Shown here: positions 58,585 through 64,000 of the stretch, piece by piece
Layout of the letters: each line of letters begins with the position of its first letter
Position numbering within the stretch: the stretch's first letter is position 1
From: Bryobacterales bacterium
GTDB taxonomy: Bacteria > Acidobacteriota > Terriglobia > Bryobacterales > UBA6623
Direction of reading: 5' to 3'
NCBI GenBank assembly: GCA_028819215.1
Contig: JAPPMG010000086.1
Location: forward strand, 25,165 to 89,164
DNA: 64,000 nt
Translations under genes and position numbers: made by a program
Notes under the pieces: model-generated
Databases searched by the model: none
Told to the model about the DNA's origin: nothing
Seen by the model: only the letters and a program-made list of their open reading frames with translations

Positions 58585-60201
58585 TCACGGCGCGCGGGTG
58601 CCGTCGGCTGCGGGCGCACGCGATTCGTTCAATGCCCAGTCGTAGGGCAGCCAGCGGATCCGTAGAGGGCGTCCCTCGTCTAGCGCGTTGCGCAGAGCGG
58701 CGGAGTAACGAGCTGCGGCCGTCAGCACCGAGCCGTGCAGCTGCTCGAAGTCGGAAGCGTACCAGCTGTATACCTGGGTCAGCCAGACCAGACCCTCCGC
58801 TTCGTCGAAGCGAAACCATCGCGGATCTTCGTGGATGGATCGGGCTTGGAACTCGAGCTGTTCTTCGATCCGCTGCCCCGAGTAGGCCTCGGACCGCAAT
58901 ACCGGACACCCCATGGCAGCGCAAACCAAGGCGAAATGGATGCGGTCCTCGCGAAAGTTCGGTCGGATTAGCTCATTCTCGATCTGGTCCAGGCTGTAGC
59001 GACCGCCGGCGACCTCCCAGCGCCGGGACTCCCAGCGGTCCTCGGCAGGGATGGCATGGATGGAGTCTAGCGGGTAATGCTCCGCGATCAGTTGCAGCGT
59101 GAAGGCGTTGTAGGCGTTGATGAGCAGGGCTAACTTCGAGTCACGACTCAGTTCGCTGAACGGTGCGATTCCGAGACGGGCGACATAGGCCGTCAGGGGA
59201 TCCGGATCCGCCGCGAGCGCGGCATAGTCGACGAGGCCATCGGCATCGACATGGGTCCTGAGCAGTTCGTCGAACTCGCTGTGATCGAAGTCCGACTTGC
59301 CGGGATCTGTTGCAAACCTCTCGGCCAGCACGACTTCCGGCGGGAAGAACAATGTGCGCAGCGAATCCCGAGCTCTGAAGGCGATTGTCGCAGCGGTCAA
59401 GCAGGCTAGAGAAATTGCGAGCGCAATCAACGCCTTGGCCGGGGATCGCGGCTGGCCAGGTTCGCTCACTTCCGCGTCGGGCGTGGCCGCCTGGTTCGGG
59501 GCGTGGCTGGCGACCGCTTTCGCCGCAATCCGCGCGATGCCGACCGTGACGACCACGGTGGCAAGCAGGCCCACCAGCTGCAATGCGAGGCGCAGCGTGT
59601 CAGCCCCTTGGCCGCCGCCGACCGCGGACGCGGCCTCGCCCCCTGCGAAGCCGAGATAAACGTACATGAACGTGCCGGGCAGGATGAAGGCTGCGCTCGC
59701 CAGAAAGCATGGCAGGAAGCGAATGGCGGTCACGCCGAAGAGATAGTTCTGCAGCCCGAAGGGAAACACCGGCGAGAGACGCATCAGCGCGACGATCTTC
59801 CAGCCTTGCTGGCCGATCGCGCGGTCCACGGCCGCGAAGCGAGGCCGCGTGCTCGCAAGCGCCTCGACCTTGCTGCGTGCGGCATAGCGAGCGATCAGGA
59901 ACGAGAGTGCGATAGCGATGTTCGCTCCTACCCAGACCACCGCTGTGCCGAGCCACAGGCCGAACAGCACCCCTGCCGCCAAGGAAAGCGCAGAGCCGGG
60001 CACGAAGAGCGTCACCGCTAAGCCATACGCCAAGGCGTACGCAACAGGGGCCCAGAGGCCTAGGCCTTCGATGCGCGCTTGCAGCGCGGCCATCAGGTCG
60101 CCGACGGGTAGGGCAGCGGCGAACAGGGCCAACGCGAGGAGGAACCCGGCGATCGTTGCCCACCGCATGCCAGTGCTCCATGGATCGCGCATTTGGCTCA
60201 T
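58585..60201 (-). CDS. Fusion of a TVP38/TMEM64 membrane domain to DUF547
   Basis: 538 residues. The N-terminal half (about 15-230) has several helices and the VTT/TVP38 signatures: FVPGSALSLAAGVLFGLWLG, SFLIARYAARSKVEAL, and RLSPVFPFGLQNYLFG. After a further helix (258-276) comes DUF547 (about 303-522): ALLINAYNAFTLQLIAEHYPLDSI, IHFALVCAAMGCPVLR and LPYDWALNE. These two families are usually adjacent but separate genes; here they are one protein. It lies near a TIGR04283 glycosyltransferase and a mercuric-reductase-like gene, their usual neighbours. The function is unknown. DUF547 would be periplasmic if the linker helix spans the membrane. Confidence 0.88.
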   Translation of the reverse strand: MSQMRDPWSTGMRWATIAGFLLALALFAAALPVGDLMAALQARIEGLGLWAPVAYALAYGLAVTLFVPGSALSLAAGVLFGLWLGTAVVWVGANIAIALSFLIARYAARSKVEALASTRPRFAAVDRAIGQQGWKIVALMRLSPVFPFGLQNYLFGVTAIRFLPCFLASAAFILPGTFMYVYLGFAGGEAASAVGGGQGADTLRLALQLVGLLATVVVTVGIARIAAKAVASHAPNQAATPDAEVSEPGQPRSPAKALIALAISLACLTAATIAFRARDSLRTLFFPPEVVLAERFATDPGKSDFDHSEFDELLRTHVDADGLVDYAALAADPDPLTAYVARLGIAPFSELSRDSKLALLINAYNAFTLQLIAEHYPLDSIHAIPAEDRWESRRWEVAGGRYSLDQIENELIRPNFREDRIHFALVCAAMGCPVLRSEAYSGQRIEEQLEFQARSIHEDPRWFRFDEAEGLVWLTQVYSWYASDFEQLHGSVLTAAARYSAALRNALDEGRPLRIRWLPYDWALNESRAPAADGTRAP

Positions 60202-60230
60202 TTCCTTCCGGCCGCGATGCGGTGCGGTCG

Positions 60231-61016
60231 CTACGGGCCGGTCTTGGTGGGCCTGCGAGGCCGTGCGGTGGCAAGCATGGTGGCCCCGCAGTCAATCACG
60301 ATCGTCTCGGCCGTGATCGCTGTTGCGTCGGCCGCCAGGAACAGGACCGTTGAGGCCACTTCTTCTACAGATGCAATCCGCTCCAGCGGCGAGTGCTGCC
60401 GCCCTTGCTCGAACGCCTCGTCCGGCCAGCCTGCGAACCGCGTATGCACCAAGCCAGGAGCGATAGCGTTGACGCGGATGTCCGGTGCCAGCGCCCGGGC
60501 CAGTGCCTTGGTCATGTTGACCATGGCCGCCTTGGATGCCGAGTACACGATCGAACTGCCGGCAGCCGAATAGGCCGAAGCCGAGGCGTTGTTGACAATG
60601 GAGCCGCCCCCGTTCTTGCGCATTAGAGGCACTGCCGCGCGGCTGCAGTAGAAGGCCCCTCGCAAGTTGGTGTTGAGGGTGCGATCCCAAATCTCGTCGG
60701 TGAGGTCGTCGAGTCTCCAGTGCGGCGTGATCTTGCTCCAGCCGGCGTTGTTCACCAAGATGTCCAACCGCCCCCATCGCGACTCGACAGCGTCTACCAT
60801 GGCCTGCACCTCTCCGTCGTGCTGGACGTTGGCCGCGTGGGCGACCGCCTCGCCGCCTTCGCTCTCGATTTCCGCGACCACCTCCGTGGCGGCATCGGCC
60901 GAGGCTCGGTAGTTGACCAAGACCTTGGCGCCCTCCGCCGCAAGCAGCGCGCTGATCCCGCGACCCATTCCTGTCGCGCCACCCGTGACGATGGCAACCT
61001 GTCCTTGGAGCTTCAT
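60231..61016 (-). CDS. Short-chain dehydrogenase/reductase (FabG-like)
   Basis: 261 residues of a classical SDR. The cofactor motif is AIVTGGATGMGRGISAL, NNAG is in ILVNNAGWSKI, and the catalytic Ser-Tyr-Lys is in SIVNNASASAYSAAGSSIVYSASKAA (Tyr-x3-Lys as YSASK). The C-terminus IAPGLVHTRFAG is typical. Arg in NYRASAD suggests NADP preference. It is immediately upstream of the TVP38-DUF547 gene on the same strand (29 bases), so may be co-transcribed. Confidence 0.92.
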   Translation of the reverse strand: MKLQGQVAIVTGGATGMGRGISALLAAEGAKVLVNYRASADAATEVVAEIESEGGEAVAHAANVQHDGEVQAMVDAVESRWGRLDILVNNAGWSKITPHWRLDDLTDEIWDRTLNTNLRGAFYCSRAAVPLMRKNGGGSIVNNASASAYSAAGSSIVYSASKAAMVNMTKALARALAPDIRVNAIAPGLVHTRFAGWPDEAFEQGRQHSPLERIASVEEVASTVLFLAADATAITAETIVIDCGATMLATARPRRPTKTGP

Positions 61017-61282
61017 ATCGACCGTCTTTGGTACAGAATACCGATCAGTCTAGCGGAAGTCGGCAGGGCTGATCCTCGAAGACCGATGAGCCCGGTCCCA
61101 GGTGGCAGGGCAAGTGCCCGGAGGTGTGGTGAGCCGCCTCGCGGCCTCCGCTCGGTCACGTTACATTTCTGGCTACGAGGTCCGAGACCGGGTCAGGGGC
61201 GGGCCATCTCTCGGACAGGAGTGCCCAAGGAGAACTGTGGCATTCTCATAGTGCAAGCGGGGTCCCGCTCGGAAGCATCGCC

Positions 61283-62290
61283 GTGAACAACTGCCGCTCA
61301 ACGCCCTTGCGGCCATCCAGGCGTTTCGCGCGAACCAAGGCCGCATTGCTTGGGCTCGGCCTGTCGCTGTTGGCGCTGATGCCTTCCGCCCTGCCACTTG
61401 CGGCACAACAGTCGTGCCCGTGGTGCGGCCCTGGCGGGGTCACGCCGGTCTCGGTGGAGGGCGTCGTGGACCTGCACGTCCACAGCGCTCCAGACAGTGG
61501 GCCGCGTTCGATCGGCGCGCTGGAGGTGGCTCGGATCGCACGTAGTGCGGGCATGCGGGCTCTCCTGCTCAAGAACCACTATGCGCCCACGGCGGGCTTG
61601 GCCTACTTGGTCGAGCGGGCAGTGCCCGGGATTCGCATCTTTGGCGGCATCGCCCTCAATGCGTCTTCCGGCATCAATGTCGTGGCAGTGGACCACATGG
61701 CACGCACGACCGGAGGCCACGGCAAGGTAGTCTGGATGCCCACCTTCGATTCCGAACACTACCACCGCGTTCTGCGGCCCAATCCCAACCGCGTGCCGAT
61801 CTCGGCGGATGGGGCCCTGTTGCCGAGCGTGCTGGCCGTGCTCGACAAGATCGCGGAGCACGATCTGGTGCTGGCGACCGGGCATTCCTCGCCCGAGGAG
61901 TCGCTCGTGCTCATACGGGAAGCCCGCGAGCGCGGAATCGGCCGCATCATCGTGACACATCCGTTGCCACCGCCGGTCAACATGTCGATCGAGCAGCAAC
62001 AGCGCGCGGCGGCCCTCGGCGCGCTCTTGGAGTATCCCGTCGGGACTGCCCTCGGCGCGAACCCCACTTGGGAGGGCACGAGCGAAGAAAAGCTGAGCGC
62101 CTATGTCGCGGCCATCCGGGCGGTCGGGCCCGAGCACGTGGTGATCTCGAGCGATCTGGGCCAGTCGATGAACCCGATTCACACCGACGGATTGGCCGTC
62201 TTTCTGGCTCAGCTCTTGCAAGCCGGCTTCACCCGCTCCGAGGTCGACCAGATGTCGAAGTTGAATCCTGCAAGGCTGCTGGGGCTATAG
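61283..62290 (+). CDS. Secreted DUF6282 amidohydrolase-like protein
   Basis: 335 residues. A signal peptide (ending near PLAAQQ, about residue 45) precedes the metal-dependent hydrolase-like barrel: VDLHVHSAPDSGPRSIG (HxH), LLLKNHYAPTAGLAYL, HDLVLATGHSSPEE, IIVTHPLPPPVNMS and VVISSDLGQSMNPIHTD (the Asp). The pattern matches DUF6282. The start is GTG. It is 6 bases upstream of pgeF and may be co-transcribed with the purine genes. The substrate is unknown. Confidence 0.82.
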   Translation: MNNCRSTPLRPSRRFARTKAALLGLGLSLLALMPSALPLAAQQSCPWCGPGGVTPVSVEGVVDLHVHSAPDSGPRSIGALEVARIARSAGMRALLLKNHYAPTAGLAYLVERAVPGIRIFGGIALNASSGINVVAVDHMARTTGGHGKVVWMPTFDSEHYHRVLRPNPNRVPISADGALLPSVLAVLDKIAEHDLVLATGHSSPEESLVLIREARERGIGRIIVTHPLPPPVNMSIEQQQRAAALGALLEYPVGTALGANPTWEGTSEEKLSAYVAAIRAVGPEHVVISSDLGQSMNPIHTDGLAVFLAQLLQAGFTRSEVDQMSKLNPARLLGL

Positions 62291-62296
62291 CCGAGC

Positions 62297-63010
62297 ATGC
62301 TCAGGCCAGACGAGTTAGGCGTCCTGCGCGTGAGCGGCTGGACCAATTGGGACTGGTTGATCCACGGATTCTCGACGCGCTCGACCGGGGACTTCCTTGA
62401 CTGGCCGAGCGACGACGAGATCTGCAAGAGGTTCGGTGCGGCCTTGGCGGGGACCGCAATGCCCAAGCAGGTTCACTCCGGCCGCTGCGTCCGGGCGGAC
62501 CGAGCCTGGAGTGGCGCTCGTCCCGATGCGGATGCCGTTTGCACGAATCGCCCCTGCATATTGGTTGGCGTTCGCACGGCGGACTGTCTCCCCATCCTGC
62601 TGGTGGATCCTAGCCGCCGGGCAGTGGCGGCTGTCCACGCCGGCTGGCGAGGGGCTGTGGCACGCGTGCTGCCCGGCGCGATCGAGTCGATGGCGTCCGA
62701 GTACGGTTGCAGGCCCGGTGACATCGAAGCTGCCATAGGACCGGGCATCGGACCTTGCTGTTTCGAGGTCGGCGAGGAAGTCGCTGGCCAGTTTTCCGAG
62801 GAATTCGTCGACCGTGACGGCCCGAAGCCACACGTAGATCTCGTGGGGATCCTTGGGACGCAGCTACGGCAGGCGGGGGTCGACCGCTTCGCGACAGCCG
62901 GGCACTGCACCAGTTGCGATCTTGACCGCTATTTTTCCCACCGCGCCGAGCATGGAGAGACGGGCAGGATGCTGGCTTTGGTCGGCCTGCACGAGGGGCA
63001 GTCGTGTTGA
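62297..63010 (+). CDS. pgeF: PgeF/YfiH/LACC1-family purine nucleoside phosphorylase-type protein
   Basis: 237 residues. Motifs: GTAMPKQVHSGRC (His), VGVRTADCLPILLVDPSRRAVAAVHAGWRG (Cys and His zinc ligands), and IGPCCFEVGEEV. The family has two known roles: purine nucleoside phosphorylase/adenosine deaminase activity (LACC1/FAMIN) and correction of peptidoglycan precursor errors (E. coli PgeF). Here the gene overlaps hpt by seven bases, which favours purine salvage. Confidence 0.9.
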   Translation: MLRPDELGVLRVSGWTNWDWLIHGFSTRSTGDFLDWPSDDEICKRFGAALAGTAMPKQVHSGRCVRADRAWSGARPDADAVCTNRPCILVGVRTADCLPILLVDPSRRAVAAVHAGWRGAVARVLPGAIESMASEYGCRPGDIEAAIGPGIGPCCFEVGEEVAGQFSEEFVDRDGPKPHVDLVGILGTQLRQAGVDRFATAGHCTSCDLDRYFSHRAEHGETGRMLALVGLHEGQSC

Positions 63011-63555
63011 CGAACGCGGGGATGGACCAGGCTTGGACTTCGGACCCGGGTCCGGTGCTGATCTCGAAGAGCGAGATCGCGGCCCGGGTAGAGTCGCTTG
63101 CCGATGAGATTTCTCGAGACTACCAAGGCCAGAGCATCAAGGTCGGAGTCGTGCTGGCCGGTGCAATCGTCTTTGCGGCCGATCTGGTGCGCCAGATCAG
63201 CCTGGACGTCGAGATCTTCTTCATACAAGCGTCAAGCTACGGGGATGGCACCGTTTCGTCCGGCCAGGTCCAAGTGCGACGCGATGAGAAGGTGGAGCTT
63301 GCCGACACGCATGTACTCGTTGTCGACGACATTCTCGACACGGGGTACACCGCAAGGGCGCTGCTGGACGACCTCGGCTCGCAACGCCCTGCTTCGCTGC
63401 GGATGGCAACCTTGCTGGACAAGCCGTCGAGGCGCCAGGTCGATGTGCAAGTGGACTATGTGGGCTTCGAAGTCCCGAACAAGTTCGTCGTGGGGTACGG
63501 CATGGACCATAGTGGATCCTTCCGGCACCTGCCCAGCGTCCACGCCTTGGACTGA
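63004..63555 (+). CDS. hpt: Hypoxanthine phosphoribosyltransferase
   Basis: 183 residues. It converts hypoxanthine and guanine to IMP and GMP with PRPP. The PRPP loop is HVLVVDDILDTGYTARALLDDL, the flexible loop FIQASSYGDGTVSSG, and the base-contact region KFVVGYGMD. The GTG at 63004 overlaps the pgeF stop; ATG 63022 is an alternative start. Next to pgeF this gives a purine salvage pair: nucleoside to base, then base to nucleotide. Confidence 0.93.
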   Translation: MLTNAGMDQAWTSDPGPVLISKSEIAARVESLADEISRDYQGQSIKVGVVLAGAIVFAADLVRQISLDVEIFFIQASSYGDGTVSSGQVQVRRDEKVELADTHVLVVDDILDTGYTARALLDDLGSQRPASLRMATLLDKPSRRQVDVQVDYVGFEVPNKFVVGYGMDHSGSFRHLPSVHALD

Positions 63556-63607
63556 AACGGAGAGCGCAGGGCAGAGGTCACCCGCTTGACTCCTGTCGAC
63601 CCCGACG

Positions 63608-63973
63608 ATGACCAAGGATGCCAGAGACGACAACGATCAGCCGGTCGTGCTGATTGCCGGTGCTTCCGGCTATATCGGAGGCCGCCTGCTCTTGAAGCTC
63701 GAGCAAGCCGGATACCGGATCCGCTGCCTGAGCCGGCATCCGGAGTACCTGCAATCGCGTCTTGGACCCAAGACTGTCGCCTTGCGCGGCGACGTGCTCG
63801 ACGCCGAATCGCTGCGGCCCGCGCTAGCAGGAGTGCAGGTTGCCTACTACCTGGTTCATTCGATGGCGTCCGGGGCTCGATTCAGGGACCTTGACCTTGA
63901 TGCGGCCCACACATTCGGGCGTATTGCCAAGGAACAAGGCGTCGGCCCAGGAACATTTTTTTGTCCTGATTGA
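63608..63973 (+). pseudogene. N-terminal part of an NAD(P)H-binding epimerase-like protein, interrupted near the window end
   Basis: 121 codons. The start is typical: VLIAGASGYIGGRLLLKLEQAGYRIRCLSR, then ALAGVQVAYYLVHSMASG and the AAHTFGRIAKEQGVG helix. In this family GVGRIIYLGGLG should follow. Instead the frame runs through a T7 homopolymer (63956-63962) to a stop at 63973. A shifted frame gives RNIFLS, close to the expected strand. Family members are 450-500 residues, so this is a frameshifted gene, an assembly error at the contig edge, or both. Only the window end can settle this. Confidence 0.6.
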
Positions 63974-64000
63974 GGCCGTTTCGGAGAGATTGAGTTCTGC

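Noticed and set aside
1..64000. CRISPR array, rRNA or prophage
   Set aside because: I saw no regularly spaced repeats, no rRNA signatures and no phage structural genes.

Overview
The window is a high-GC stretch from an Acidobacteriota genome, most likely Bryobacterales/Solibacteres. The lineage call rests on several features seen together: a planctomycete-type DUF1549/DUF1553 cytochrome protein paired with a DUF1501 protein, a sulfatase, a 1160-residue FG-GAP/ASPIC-UnbV/TPR protein, many twin-arginine (Tat) exported enzymes, and a decayed fragment (35115-35467) that matches the 'Solibacter C-terminal domain' (TIGR03437). Gene order is mostly single genes and short operons on both strands. No rRNA, tRNA, CRISPR array or prophage was found.

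Region by region. 1-2.0 kb: a partial SIS-domain sugar-phosphate isomerase/deaminase (AgaS type) divergent from a phosphofructokinase. 2.3-12.7 kb: exported hydrolases and the DUF1549/1553-DUF1501 pair, a sulfatase, a thioredoxin-like protein, a 2-hydroxyacid dehydrogenase and a metallo-beta-lactamase-fold enzyme. 12.8-24.2 kb: acidobacterial secreted proteins, an acyltransferase, a Tat-exported Gfo/Idh/MocA oxidoreductase, a homocysteine methyltransferase and a serine hydrolase. 24.3-33.2 kb: gdhA, a nitroreductase, an orphan atpC, a FAH-family enzyme, a vapBC locus with a nonsense-broken toxin, a LysR regulator coupled to a small tail-anchored protein, trpS and an MFS exporter. 33.7-44.7 kb: two enolase-superfamily enzymes, a five-gene minus-strand run (cyclodeaminase, hydrolase, coaD, aminotransferase, manA), a ThuA protein and rpsU. 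44.7-50.4 kb: prmC, a second vapBC locus with a truncated toxin, a relBE-type locus whose toxin lacks conserved catalytic residues, feoAB, and a tnpB element inserted just upstream of feoA and flanked by a perfect 10-bp direct repeat. 50.7-60.2 kb: a secreted protein built of six Cache-like modules, a TIGR04283 glycosyltransferase with a mercuric-reductase-like flavoprotein, a periplasmic beta-carbonic anhydrase, a sugar isomerase, and a fusion of a TVP38/TMEM64 membrane domain to DUF547. 60.2-64 kb: an SDR, a DUF6282 protein, a pgeF-hpt purine-salvage pair and a broken NAD(P)-binding protein at the window edge.

The most notable signals are: (i) three toxin-antitoxin loci that all keep the antitoxin while the toxin looks inactivated in three different ways; (ii) the six-module secreted Cache protein, with an internal duplication of a two-module unit; (iii) the TVP38-DUF547 fusion near its usual partners; and (iv) the tnpB insertion at the feoAB promoter. 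All functional statements are from reading the sequence and from remembered family knowledge. No database search was run.
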